In this document: positions 56,038 to 64,000 of the stretch, piece after piece
Numbering within the stretch: the stretch's first letter is position 1
Layout of the letters: every line of letters starts with the position of its first letter
Assembly: GCF_900113765.1 (NCBI RefSeq)
Contig: NZ_FOQO01000001.1
Span: forward strand, 682,001-746,000
Origin: Parapedobacter indicus
GTDB lineage: Bacteria; Bacteroidota; Bacteroidia; Sphingobacteriales; Sphingobacteriaceae
Direction of reading: 5' to 3'
DNA: 64,000 nt
Made by a program: the position numbers and the translations under genes
The notes under the pieces: model-generated
What the model was told of the DNA's origin: nothing
Databases searched by the model: none
Seen by the model: the letters and a program-made list of their open reading frames with translations, nothing else

Positions 56038-58086
56038 ATGGAACATCAACACAAATACGATGCACAGGGCAAACAGCTATGTTGCACACAGGAAGAAAAA
56101 ATATACACCAAAGCAGGTGCAAAACACTTGATACAGGACGATGAATGTTGCAGTACCAAAAAGCATAAGCACGAAGAACACAGCGATGATGACGGACACG
56201 ACCATTCACATTCGGGAGGTACGGACAACGTTTTCAAAATGTTTCTGCCTGCCCTAATTTCCCTTGTACTGTTGCTTGCAGGTATCGCAATGGATAATTG
56301 GTTTCCGCAAACGTGGTTTACCGATTGGGTAAGGATTGTTTGGTACGTGATGGCTTATGCTCCTGTCGGTTTTCCTGTTATCAGAGAAGCCGTACAAAGC
56401 ATTGGTAAAGGCGAGGTTTTCTCCGAGTTTTTCCTTATGGGAATTGCCACTATCGGTGCATTTGCCATTGGCGAATATCCCGAGGGTGTCGCCGTTATGC
56501 TGTTCTATTCGATAGGCGAAGTATTCCAGACAATGGCTGTGTCAAGAGCCAAAGCAAATATTAAATCATTGCTCGACCAAAGACCCGATGAAGTAACGGT
56601 GTTGAGAAACAACGAACCGCACACCGTAAAGGCAGAGACCGTAGAGATCGGGGAAATCATACAGCTAAAGCCAGGGGAGAAATTGGGATTGGATGGAGAA
56701 CTATTGTCCGAAACATCATCGTTCAATACCTCGGCTTTAACAGGTGAGAGCAAACCCGACACCAAAAACAAAGGTGAGGTCGTCTTAGCAGGGATGATAA
56801 ACTTGAATACCGTATCGCAGGTCAAGGTTACCACAGCATACACCGATAGTAAGCTGAGCAAGATTTTGGAATTGGTACAGAATGCCACTTCGCAGAAAGC
56901 ACCAACGGAGCTTTTTATCCGCAAGTTTGCCAAAATCTATACACCTATTGTGGTGTTTTTAGCGATAGCCATTTGCCTGTTGCCATACTTTTTCGTATCT
57001 GACTATCTATTTAAAGAATGGCTGTACAGGGCGTTGGTATTCTTGGTCATTTCCTGTCCATGTGCATTGGTCATAAGCATCCCTTTAGGATATTTCGGGG
57101 GTATCGGAGCCGCTTCACGGAACGGTATTTTATTTAAAGGCAGTAACTTCTTAGATGCTCTTTCCAATATCCAAAACGTCGTGATGGACAAGACGGGAAC
57201 GATGACGGAGGGCGTTTTCAAAGTACAGGAGGTTGTATTTGACCCGGCATTCAACAAAGATGAAATGTTGCAAATGGTCAATATATTGGAAAGCCACAGT
57301 ACTCACCCCGTAGCGACTGCCATTCACGAATACGTTGGCAAGCCCGATAATACAATCCGTTTGGAAAATACCGAGGAAATCGCTGGGCACGGACTGAAAT
57401 CAACCGTAAACGGTAAAGATTTATTGGTCGGCAATTTCAAACTGATGAACAAGTTCGGCATACAGTACGATTTAGACCCGAACAGCATTGTATATACGAC
57501 TATTGCTGTAGCCTACGATAACAAATTTGTCGGTTATATCACGATTGCAGACAGCATAAAAGAAGATGCACAGCAAACTATTGACCTATTGCACAAGCTC
57601 AATATTAAAGCAACTATGCTTAGCGGAGATAAAAGCACCGTTGTAAAATATGTGGCAGAGCAGTTGGGCATAGACAACGCCTTTGGCGACCTATTGCCCG
57701 AAGATAAAGTAAATCGGGTTAAGGAAATCAAAGCCAAAGGCGAAAGTGTTGCCTTTGTGGGCGACGGTGTGAACGATGCCCCTGTTGTGGCGTTGAGCGA
57801 TGTGGGTATCGCAATGGGCGGATTGGGAAGCGATGCCACCATTGAAACAGCAGACGTGGTGATACAAGACGATAAGCCCAGCAAAATACCAATGGCTATA
57901 AATATCGGTAAGCAGACCAAAAAGATTGTTTGGCAAAATATCGGATTGGCATTCGGTGTAAAAGCGATTGTACTTGTTCTCGGAGCTGGAGGACTGGCGA
58001 CGATGTGGGAAGCTGTTTTTGCAGATGTAGGTGTAGCGTTATTGGCTATATTAAATGCAGTAAGAATACAGCGAATGAAATTTTAA
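56038..58086 (+). CDS. heavy-metal P1B-type ATPase (ZntA/CadA-like)
   Basis: 682 residues. The N-terminus has a CC pair and a His-rich tract (KHKHEEHSDDDGHDHSHS). Membrane segments surround the classical motifs: TGES (ALTGESKP), ion-binding CPC (SCPCALV, Cys340 and 342), phosphorylation motif MDKTGT (Asp384), HP-locus ESHSTHPVA and GDGVNDAP. CPC with this N-terminus fits export of Zn2+, Cd2+, Co2+ or Pb2+ rather than copper. Regulated apparently by the upstream palindrome. Confidence 0.93.
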   Translation: MEHQHKYDAQGKQLCCTQEEKIYTKAGAKHLIQDDECCSTKKHKHEEHSDDDGHDHSHSGGTDNVFKMFLPALISLVLLLAGIAMDNWFPQTWFTDWVRIVWYVMAYAPVGFPVIREAVQSIGKGEVFSEFFLMGIATIGAFAIGEYPEGVAVMLFYSIGEVFQTMAVSRAKANIKSLLDQRPDEVTVLRNNEPHTVKAETVEIGEIIQLKPGEKLGLDGELLSETSSFNTSALTGESKPDTKNKGEVVLAGMINLNTVSQVKVTTAYTDSKLSKILELVQNATSQKAPTELFIRKFAKIYTPIVVFLAIAICLLPYFFVSDYLFKEWLYRALVFLVISCPCALVISIPLGYFGGIGAASRNGILFKGSNFLDALSNIQNVVMDKTGTMTEGVFKVQEVVFDPAFNKDEMLQMVNILESHSTHPVATAIHEYVGKPDNTIRLENTEEIAGHGLKSTVNGKDLLVGNFKLMNKFGIQYDLDPNSIVYTTIAVAYDNKFVGYITIADSIKEDAQQTIDLLHKLNIKATMLSGDKSTVVKYVAEQLGIDNAFGDLLPEDKVNRVKEIKAKGESVAFVGDGVNDAPVVALSDVGIAMGGLGSDATIETADVVIQDDKPSKIPMAINIGKQTKKIVWQNIGLAFGVKAIVLVLGAGGLATMWEAVFADVGVALLAILNAVRIQRMKF

Positions 58087-58109
58087 AAGATTTCAATTTA
58101 TGGGCTTAG

Positions 58110-58340
58110 AAGAAGAACCGCAAAAAACGTAAGAAAAAATATGACCCCAATCGGTATAATTTTAGCTCAAAAAAGCCTGTTAAAAAAGTACAAAGATTGC
58201 ATCATCGAATACTCAATTGGATTATGGCAATTTTCCTGACTGCGGTGTTGATATTGGTAATTATTGTTACTGTCCGACATATTTATCTTCACTTTACAGG
58301 TAAAATACAGCCTCAACACCGGCACCATCATCATCGTTAG
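58110..58340 (+). pseudogene. small basic membrane protein with His tail, start unclear or frameshifted
   Basis: From 58110 to the TAG at 58338 an open frame reads KKNRKKRKKKYDPNRYNFSS, then a hydrophobic segment (WIMAIFLTAVLILVIIVTV) and a C-terminal HRHHHHR. No in-frame ATG exists before the first conserved-looking residues; an ATG at 58100 with reasonable position is one base out of frame. Either the start codon is non-standard or one base was lost. The His-rich tail suggests metal binding, as in neighbours. A later in-frame ATG at 58224 gives a shorter form (38 residues). Confidence 0.55.
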
Positions 58341-58422
58341 AAAATAGATATAGTTATGGAGGAAGTAAATTTATATTAAAAGAATAGTGTGGAATGATAT
58401 ATTCCTCAAATTTAATATCTAT

Positions 58423-59616
58423 ATGGAATATAAAAAATACCCATTAGAATGGTTGGATTTATTAATAACAGTTACGCTCAATCCCTCTAATACGGATGTC
58501 TCTGTCATAACCCAAGAACAGGCAGACCATATCGAAAGCCGTTTGAGGGAAGAAATCTTGTGTTTGCAGTCGTTTATAAAAGGTCAAGTGTTTTCAATTA
58601 ATAAAGAGAACGAAATAGACCTGCTCATAAAACAATACCATGCTTCTCTAATTGCCTTGCTTGACCAGACTATTAGGAACCAAGAACAAATAACATCAGA
58701 AATCAAATTAATACAAGATTTGAATAAATCACTTCTTACAAATATTGATGAACTGCTCTCATTTTTAGAAACACGATTTTCAAAATACATCAGTCTTGAT
58801 GAAAGGGTACCTGTCACCTATCTTGAGGTTACCAAACATGAATTTAAAGTTAAGACAGATAGATTACAGAAGTGTATATCGCACGACCCTGTTGTGAAAC
58901 TGCTCATTAAAAAGTTAACGCATTTTGTGACAGCATCCACGTACCCTTATGAATTAACGTTTAGAGTTGTATTATACCTAAGGGAACTTATAAACGGATT
59001 GGAAGAAATCGACTGGATACGCAGTAATCGAGAGGATTTTTCCCAATTGGAACAATTGCTGATATACATGAATTTCAACAGCAAAAAATTCATGAACATA
59101 CTTACCGACCGTCTTGCAAATGAAGTCAATTGTTATGAACACACCGTAGAAAGAATGGATAAGCTATTGTACTTTTATAAGGCTTATAACCAATTGCACC
59201 GCAAACCAGACACGAAGCTAAATCCCAAATATCGGGATTTAGACACGGTAATCAACAACTGGTTTTCGCAGGAGATAGTTTATCTGGAAAAGAAGTTGAG
59301 ATTAACCGTGATACCATTGCAAGGCAGTACAGCAACAACATCAAGGAACGGAACGAAAACAATACAAAAAATCCTCTGTGTACTTTCTACCGATCAAATG
59401 GCTTTGATACTGCGGGCAACGGATGACTTAAGGATTATCCACGCCAAATCACTTACCGAGGTTTTCAGAACCATGGCACCGCATCTATCCACCCCCTATA
59501 AAGAGGATATTTCTCATGAAGCAATGAGAAGCAAAGCGTATAACCCCGAAGAAAGAGACCGACAGATCGCCATCGAAACGTTGGAACGAATCATACAGAG
59601 GATCAGAGAGTATTAG
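58423..59616 (+). CDS. conserved element protein (RteC-associated)
   Basis: About 397 residues from ATG 58423 (an ATG at 58387 is in frame too). Soluble, mostly helical; the C-terminal block (LSTDQMALILRATDDLRIIH, MAPHLSTPYKEDISHEAMRS, IETLERIIQRIREY) is typical of hypothetical proteins next to rteC in Bacteroidota conjugative elements. No catalytic motif seen. Codon use resembles the element's other genes. Role is likely in control or mobilisation of the element. Confidence 0.7.
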   Translation: MEYKKYPLEWLDLLITVTLNPSNTDVSVITQEQADHIESRLREEILCLQSFIKGQVFSINKENEIDLLIKQYHASLIALLDQTIRNQEQITSEIKLIQDLNKSLLTNIDELLSFLETRFSKYISLDERVPVTYLEVTKHEFKVKTDRLQKCISHDPVVKLLIKKLTHFVTASTYPYELTFRVVLYLRELINGLEEIDWIRSNREDFSQLEQLLIYMNFNSKKFMNILTDRLANEVNCYEHTVERMDKLLYFYKAYNQLHRKPDTKLNPKYRDLDTVINNWFSQEIVYLEKKLRLTVIPLQGSTATTSRNGTKTIQKILCVLSTDQMALILRATDDLRIIHAKSLTEVFRTMAPHLSTPYKEDISHEAMRSKAYNPEERDRQIAIETLERIIQRIREY

Positions 59617-59690
59617 CCTACACAACCCAAGCCTTAATCTCTGCTCCTAATTCGGATTAAAAATAAACAAACACCCACGGGGACGGAAAA

Positions 59691-59708
59691 GGAACGGATA
59701 ATCCGTCC
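59691..59708. promoter_or_regulatory. inverted repeat upstream of rteC-type gene
   Basis: ACGGAT-A-ATCCGT (59694-59706), flanked by GGA and CC, forms a near-complete palindrome about 85 bases before the rteC-type start. Likely an operator. The interval 59,617-59,791 holds no other gene. Confidence 0.45.
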
Positions 59709-59797
59709 TTGCAACCGCCTTTGTTTCACCCTACTTTGGTATTACCATATAAACTTTTAGATGGATAGCACTATGTGGAATTATAAACTTCGTGGTT

Positions 59798-60676
59798 ATG
59801 AAAGAGGCGTCAATCGAAAATCTTTATTCCGGTATGTTGGAGCAATTGGGGTATATCAATGGATCGATCAGAGAATCCGTACAGAACCTAAATGAATCAC
59901 TTTCCTGTATTGCCGACACGATCAACGAATTAAGGGAGCGCATTAGACGCCACCCATTCGAGGAGGAAACGGACGAAATCAATTTTTTCAAATATACCAA
60001 ACCCCGTTTCTGCGCATGGCAAACCTATGTAGTGGAATTGCACAAGATCCTGTCCTCGGTTCCAGTCGGTACCGACCAAACGGTAAGGGATTATTATATG
60101 GAAGAAATAAGCGTAGTGAACCGTTTCTTTCGTTTGCATGCTTTTCATTACCAATACTACGTTACGGACGAGCACAGCAAAGACAAACAATTTTTTCTTC
60201 GCCGTAACAGTTCGTTATTTCCCCCAGGGCGGGAGCTCCTGCCTGACGACCCCGAATTTTCTACCGACCTCGATCATCTTTTCGGTATGTTCCGGGCATA
60301 CGAGATGCTCCGAGACTTTTTGATAGGACGAATCCGGTTGTTATACCAAGAACCCAATAATGTACTACTAAAAGAGATGATGCAAGGCCGCAAACGATGG
60401 TGGTCAGGCACCAAAATGGAGCTGGTGGAATTTGGTTACGGTATCTATTTTACACGACGTGTCAATGGAGGAAAGGCCGATATTTCAGATATAATCGCAT
60501 GGCTGGAAGAAAGTTTTAGCGAAGATTTGGCACAGGCTTACCGTATGTTTGTCGATATAACCCGGCGCAAGACCATCAGCCACACCAAATATCTCGATGA
60601 GATGCGCGGTGCCATTCAAGTACATATCGAAGAATCCTTGAAATACAAACCCCATAAAAGACGCTCAAAAAATTGA
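59798..60676 (+). CDS. rteC: RteC-domain protein (regulator of conjugative element)
   Basis: About 292 residues from ATG 59798 (59792 is the alternative). The C-terminal half has the RteC signature: KRWWSGTKMELVEFGYGIYF, NGGKADISDIIAWLEESFSED and ITRRKTISHTKYLDEMRG. In CTnDOT-type elements RteC activates the excision genes. This supports an RteC-controlled Bacteroidota integrative conjugative element. Basic C-terminus for DNA contact. Confidence 0.85.
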   Translation: MKEASIENLYSGMLEQLGYINGSIRESVQNLNESLSCIADTINELRERIRRHPFEEETDEINFFKYTKPRFCAWQTYVVELHKILSSVPVGTDQTVRDYYMEEISVVNRFFRLHAFHYQYYVTDEHSKDKQFFLRRNSSLFPPGRELLPDDPEFSTDLDHLFGMFRAYEMLRDFLIGRIRLLYQEPNNVLLKEMMQGRKRWWSGTKMELVEFGYGIYFTRRVNGGKADISDIIAWLEESFSEDLAQAYRMFVDITRRKTISHTKYLDEMRGAIQVHIEESLKYKPHKRRSKN

Positions 60677-61289
60677 GCGATCAACCGAATATCCGTTATA
60701 TCCAAAAAAAAAATAACCTTACCAATATACCCATCTTGTGAAAGGGTTTGACCCATACCATTCCCGAAAACCCCATAAAATCCATACAGCGGAAAGAATA
60801 CGCTATTTATCTCCTAATTCGCAGACAATCCACCAATCCCAACCCCAAAACCTACCTAAAATCCCTTACAAAACGCAAAAAATCCTCACCAAAAAAATCG
60901 ATACCAATGTCCCCATATTGGGAAAGCTCCGTCTGCCCGCTTGCCAATTTTGACCCAAGTAAGGACACGTTCTTTGACATTGGGGGAAGAAGCATTTCCG
61001 GTGAAGAACCGGAAATTATTGTGCAGTCAGGGCAGTATTATCACCGCATACTTGTATGCAGGGGGTACCGCTCCGATGAACCATAGGCAGCCGGTTTCGG
61101 CGGGTATGTATGTACCCACGTGAGTATTCCCGAGTGAAATATATAGAGCGGTCCGCTCCGTAGCGATACGTTATTGACTTTACAGCGAAATGAAAGACCT
61201 TCATTGACCAAGAAATATAATATACGGAGGGGGTATGATGCCCCCTCTTATTTTACAAACGGCCATTCAGAAACCAGTACCATAAAATT
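60677..61289. other. 613-base gene-free interval with two palindromes
   Basis: No convincing gene. Short open frames (60748-61086 and 60738-60953) lack family resemblance and have poor codon character. A perfect inverted repeat GAGCGG-T-CCGCTC lies at 61146-61158, and a hairpin with a T-rich tail at 61227-61254. The interval separates the rteC-type gene from the helix-turn-helix genes and probably holds their control region. Confidence 0.6.
61227..61254 (+). terminator. hairpin with T-rich tail
   Basis: GAGGGGG (61227-61233) pairs with CCCCCTC (61241-61247) around a 7-base loop, followed by TTATTTT. It lies 36 bases before the next ATG, so it could be a terminator or attenuator. Confidence 0.55.
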
Positions 61290-61583
61290 ATGCCAACACG
61301 GACAAACAACCTTTCGAGCAAGGAACTGGCGACACTGTTAAAAAATGCAGTCCAAGAGGGAGCTGGTAATGCCATAAAAAAAGAACAACCTATTCTCGAA
61401 AAACTGACCAAAGCCACGGCTTACCGCCTTTACGGCCGAAGCAATATTGACAGATGGTTACGGGAAGGGCTGATCTCGACACATACAGATGACAGCTCCA
61501 AGACTTTCCTTGACAGATCGGAACTTGAAACCGTTTCGGGTTCAAGCAACCGCATTACCTATCTGCCCGTAACGGACAGATAG
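61290..61583 (+). CDS. small helix-turn-helix protein (excisionase-like), copy 1
   Basis: 97 residues. The central part (LTKATAYRLYGRSNIDRWLREGLISTH, then DRSELETVSGS) is a winged helix-turn-helix of the MerR/excisionase type. It is clearly related to the gene 110 bases downstream (YGRxNVxxW, GLI, R-x-E-x-E-x-V-S). Such proteins are recombination directionality factors or local regulators in conjugative elements. Function inferred from fold and place. Confidence 0.75.
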   Translation: MPTRTNNLSSKELATLLKNAVQEGAGNAIKKEQPILEKLTKATAYRLYGRSNIDRWLREGLISTHTDDSSKTFLDRSELETVSGSSNRITYLPVTDR

Positions 61584-61693
61584 ACCGACCGGCCTACAAG
61601 AGCGGATCATTTCGGGTTCGTTGCCCGTTGCCGGTTCCATCGTGGGAAAACCCTATTCCCTTTATCCGTAAACCATCAAACCCCAGAGAAACT

Positions 61694-61969
61694 ATGCACA
61701 TACTATTGACACCGCTGCAATTGCAGACACTGCTTTCCTATGCAGCCGAAATGGGAGCAAAACTTGCCCTTTCCAAGACCGGACACATCAGGCCGTACCT
61801 CAAAAAATCAGAAGCGTTCAAGCGGTATGGACGAAAAAATGTAGAGCATTGGATTGGTCTCGGTCTGATCACGCCGCGCAAAGACGGCAACCACTCCGCA
61901 GCTTGGCGCATCGACCGCATGGAGATCGAAGCCGTGAGCAAATCCCGTGAAGCCATGCGCTATCTGTAA
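61694..61969 (+). CDS. small helix-turn-helix protein (excisionase-like), copy 2
   Basis: 91 residues from ATG 61694 (a longer in-frame start at 61628 adds a poorly conserved stretch). Core reads FKRYGRKNVEHWIGLGLITPRK then WRIDRMEIEAVSKSREAMRYL, the same family as the preceding small gene. The pair is likely a duplication that diverged. Possibly one drives excision and the other regulates. Confidence 0.75.
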   Translation: MHILLTPLQLQTLLSYAAEMGAKLALSKTGHIRPYLKKSEAFKRYGRKNVEHWIGLGLITPRKDGNHSAAWRIDRMEIEAVSKSREAMRYL

Positions 61970-62001
61970 AAACTATCCACCACATCAAAAACATTTTTCT
62001 C

Positions 62002-62844
62002 ATGACATCTTACAAAAGCAACACACCGCACGATGAGCCTTTGACCATCGCCGCCCTGCTCAAAGCATTGGGGCATGAACCCGTATCGACGGGTGGCGAT
62101 GAATTTCAGTACGCAAGCGTATTAAGAAACCGAACCAACAACAAAATAGTCCTAACGGTCAATAACCGATTGAATACTTGGTTTGACAGCTCACTTGGCC
62201 TGCTTGGCAAAGGTGGCAACCTCATGGATTTTGCCCGTACCTATTGGCCTGATCTGTCGCCCGACCAGATCGAAGAAAGATTGCGTAACATACAAATTCA
62301 AATAACTAAAAAAGATAGACCACTACGCAAGCGCAAAGCGACCAAGATACCCCATTATCAGATCGAACGTACCGGCTCATTGGGGTACAATAGAGAGATC
62401 ACGGATTTTCTCATGGAAAGCGGCCTTTGGGAACTCGCCGATCTGAACATCAAAGAAGTCCATTATTATACTACCGACCAAAAGGGCAATCGCAAAGACT
62501 TCTGTGCCGCTGGTTGGCAGAACGAAAACGGAGGTTGGGAAGTACGAGCCCAAAATTATACGGGCTGTATCGGCACAAGAGGAATGACCTTTATTCCGGC
62601 AAGTGAAACCGCGCTTGCCATATTCCCCGAATATGTGGACTATCTGAAAAGGCGGAGCGACAAATATCTGCATTACGCATCGGTACTGATATTGAACCAT
62701 CCCGATTTCATATCCGCATCGCTGAAACGTGCGCACCATTTTCAAAGAGTGCTGCTGTACACCGATGAAACAGGAGGCGATTACCAATCCCTTGCGGAAA
62801 TGTTCAAGAACGAACTGCCGCACACAGAAGTAATACCCCTTTGA
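62002..62844 (+). CDS. CHC2/toprim-like primase paralogue with degenerate toprim site
   Basis: 280 residues. N-terminal zinc-ribbon-like primase region without the usual cysteines (LTIAALLKALGHEPVSTGGDEFQYAS ... GKGGNLMDFARTYW), then a toprim-like domain. Compared with the next gene, the Glu and DxD of the toprim are missing: IFPEYVDYL in place of LFEGYMDYL, and YTDETGGD in place of YFDNDDPGR. It is probably not a catalytic primase but may bind DNA or the partner. Ends 18 bases before its paralogue. Confidence 0.75.
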   Translation: MTSYKSNTPHDEPLTIAALLKALGHEPVSTGGDEFQYASVLRNRTNNKIVLTVNNRLNTWFDSSLGLLGKGGNLMDFARTYWPDLSPDQIEERLRNIQIQITKKDRPLRKRKATKIPHYQIERTGSLGYNREITDFLMESGLWELADLNIKEVHYYTTDQKGNRKDFCAAGWQNENGGWEVRAQNYTGCIGTRGMTFIPASETALAIFPEYVDYLKRRSDKYLHYASVLILNHPDFISASLKRAHHFQRVLLYTDETGGDYQSLAEMFKNELPHTEVIPL

Positions 62845-62862
62845 TAACCCAAATCTCTGCTT

Positions 62863-63816
62863 ATGTCAAAATATGTAAACGTGGACGATCTGCGGGAAAT
62901 CCCAATTTCGGACTTCCTGGCCCGGCTCGGTCACCATCCGGTACGCAAATCGGGTAAGGAACTTTTTTACCACAGTATGCTACGGGAAACCAAGCAAGAC
63001 ACCCCATCCCTGACGGTATGGGACGAGGGTGGAAAATGGGTCGACCGAGGTGGCCCGAACTCGACGGGCATACAGGGTGGTAGTATCGTCCAGCTCGGCC
63101 TTGCCTATTGGCCCCAGCACTCCTTTATCGAGGTGCTAAACAAGATAAAGGAAATCTGCGATATGCAGGTCTCCATGATACCGGCCTACAAACCTGTCAA
63201 ACTACCAGCGGAACAGGAACATAGAAGCTATACCTTTGAACTTGTCCGAACACAGCCAATCGGCCGAAACTTTGTCCTGACCAAATACCTCGAAGAACGT
63301 GGGATATTGGACGTTGCACACGGACACCTGCAAGAAATCTATTACAGAAACCGTCTTGACAACGAAAATAAAAGTACCTTTTATGCCGTTGGCTGGCAGA
63401 ACGATCAAGGCAATTGGGAGTTTACCAATGCCAAAGGTTTCAAGAGCAGTATCGGCAAAAAGGGAATATCTGTGATACCCGGCAATCCAAGCCATGCCGT
63501 TCTCTTCGAGGGCTATATGGACTACCTAAGTTGGCTCAAAGTGAACCGCCCCGATCCTGCACCTACCGCCATTGTCCTAAACTCCATTGTCCAATTGAAG
63601 AATGCCATCGAGCGGGTCAAGGGCATACCAACCGTGGACGTCTATTTCGACAACGACGATCCCGGCCGCAACTGTACTCAAAGGCTGATCGAAGCCGTAC
63701 CACAAGCCAAAGACCGTTCCGGTGTTTATGGGGCGTACAAGGATTATAACGATATGCTAAAGGCAGTCCTAAACGAGCATGAAATACAGCACCAACGGGC
63801 AGGCCCCAGACGTTGA
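62863..63816 (+). CDS. CHC2/toprim-domain primase-like protein
   Basis: 317 residues with the same architecture as the gene before it and intact toprim residues: Glu in LFEGYMDYLSW (about 208) and the Asp pair in VYFDNDDPGR (about 262-269). N-terminal region resembles the primase zinc-binding fold but has no zinc cysteines. Such primase-like proteins are carried by Bacteroidota conjugative elements for plasmid-like replication or lagging-strand priming. It overlaps no gene and is followed by the repeat field to the right edge. Confidence 0.8.
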   Translation: MSKYVNVDDLREIPISDFLARLGHHPVRKSGKELFYHSMLRETKQDTPSLTVWDEGGKWVDRGGPNSTGIQGGSIVQLGLAYWPQHSFIEVLNKIKEICDMQVSMIPAYKPVKLPAEQEHRSYTFELVRTQPIGRNFVLTKYLEERGILDVAHGHLQEIYYRNRLDNENKSTFYAVGWQNDQGNWEFTNAKGFKSSIGKKGISVIPGNPSHAVLFEGYMDYLSWLKVNRPDPAPTAIVLNSIVQLKNAIERVKGIPTVDVYFDNDDPGRNCTQRLIEAVPQAKDRSGVYGAYKDYNDMLKAVLNEHEIQHQRAGPRR

Positions 63817-63837
63817 CTTTCGGAGGGGACGAAATCA

Positions 63838-63995
63838 GTTATTCCGATATATAGATAACTGTATATAGGTATATACCGATAATCGGATAACCATATATAC
63901 ACGTATACGGGTATTTGTATATCCCGATATTTCGATAGACAGCTATACAGATAGCAGTACATACAGATATTCATATATCCCGATATACACACATC
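63838..63995. repeat. dense short palindrome/repeat field at the right edge
   Basis: Repeated units built on TATATCCCGATAT (63918-63930 and 63974-63986, identical, 56 bases apart), the palindrome CCGAT-A-ATCGG (63876-63886), and related ATATAC, CGATA and CAGATA elements fill the last 160 bases. There is no gene. Plausible: an oriT, replication or partition site, or a regulatory array of the conjugative element. The sequence continues past the window. Confidence 0.6.
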
Positions 63996-64000
63996 CAAAT

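Noticed and set aside
60748..61086. 112-codon open frame after the rteC-type gene
   Set aside because: Low-complexity start rich in Pro, Lys and Asn, no homology recognised; treated as gene-free DNA.
63838..63995. CRISPR array considered for the terminal repeats
   Set aside because: Repeats are too short and irregular, with no uniform spacers and no cas genes in the window.
63744..63998. Minus-strand open frame over the terminal repeat field
   Set aside because: Tyr/Ile/Cys-rich low-complexity translation of short repeats, not a protein.

Overview
The window looks like a chromosome segment of a Bacteroidota bacterium, most likely of the family Sphingobacteriaceae (Parapedobacter, Sphingobacterium or Pedobacter relatives). 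The reasons are the protein sequences themselves, repeated TAnnTTTG promoter elements (the Bacteroidota -7 box) in front of tRNAs and several genes, and an RteC-type conjugative element at the right end. The family-level placement is inference from protein resemblance; no search was run.

Positions 1-29,430 are mostly core chromosome: mnmA; a minus-strand glycolytic operon pfkA - BadF/BadG-type ATPase - gapA with a divergent NUDIX/winged-helix regulator and a palindrome between them; a tetR - tolC - adaptor - RND pump operon; thyA-folA-mscS; coaA-mgsA-patatin on the minus strand; purL; amtB plus an outer-membrane porin; a DUF1905/YdeI protein; a two-domain phosphatase + GT20 synthase that resembles glucosylglycerol-phosphate synthase/phosphatase, next to a Kup potassium transporter (together a plausible osmoadaptation pair); htpG; and tRNA-His.

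Positions 29,431-35,850 form an accessory patch just downstream of tRNA-His: a serine recombinase with several frameshifts, a DUF305 membrane protein, a membrane-anchored XRE regulator, a CPBP protease, a DUF4932 metallopeptidase-like protein and the 3' part of an IS982-type transposase. The IS remnant abuts a 5'-truncated, frameshifted alanine/sodium symporter gene. Positions 35,850-46,985 return to housekeeping genes: proC-proB-proA, a short nhaA remnant, an intact AGCS symporter, a universal stress protein overlapping nhaA, yqgE, surE, a lipid kinase, a HAD phosphatase and tRNA-Met(CAT).

From the 3' end of tRNA-Met to the end of the window lies the left part of an integrative conjugative element. 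It has a tyrosine recombinase, a small membrane protein, a metal-resistance cargo block (a DUF6660-like His/Cys-rich protein, CzcB/CzcA/CzcC-type tripartite efflux, a Fur-family repressor, a P1B-type ATPase and a small His-tailed membrane protein), then RteC-type regulation genes, two related small helix-turn-helix proteins and a pair of CHC2/toprim-like primase proteins. The last 160 bases are a dense field of short palindromes and repeats; the element continues beyond the window.

The most notable observation is a shared palindrome, TTTGCAAT-N3-ATTGCA(a/c), placed at almost the same distance from an identical TAACTTTG box upstream of both the efflux operon and the P-type ATPase, with the Fur-family gene between them. 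It suggests a self-contained metal-responsive regulon inside the element.
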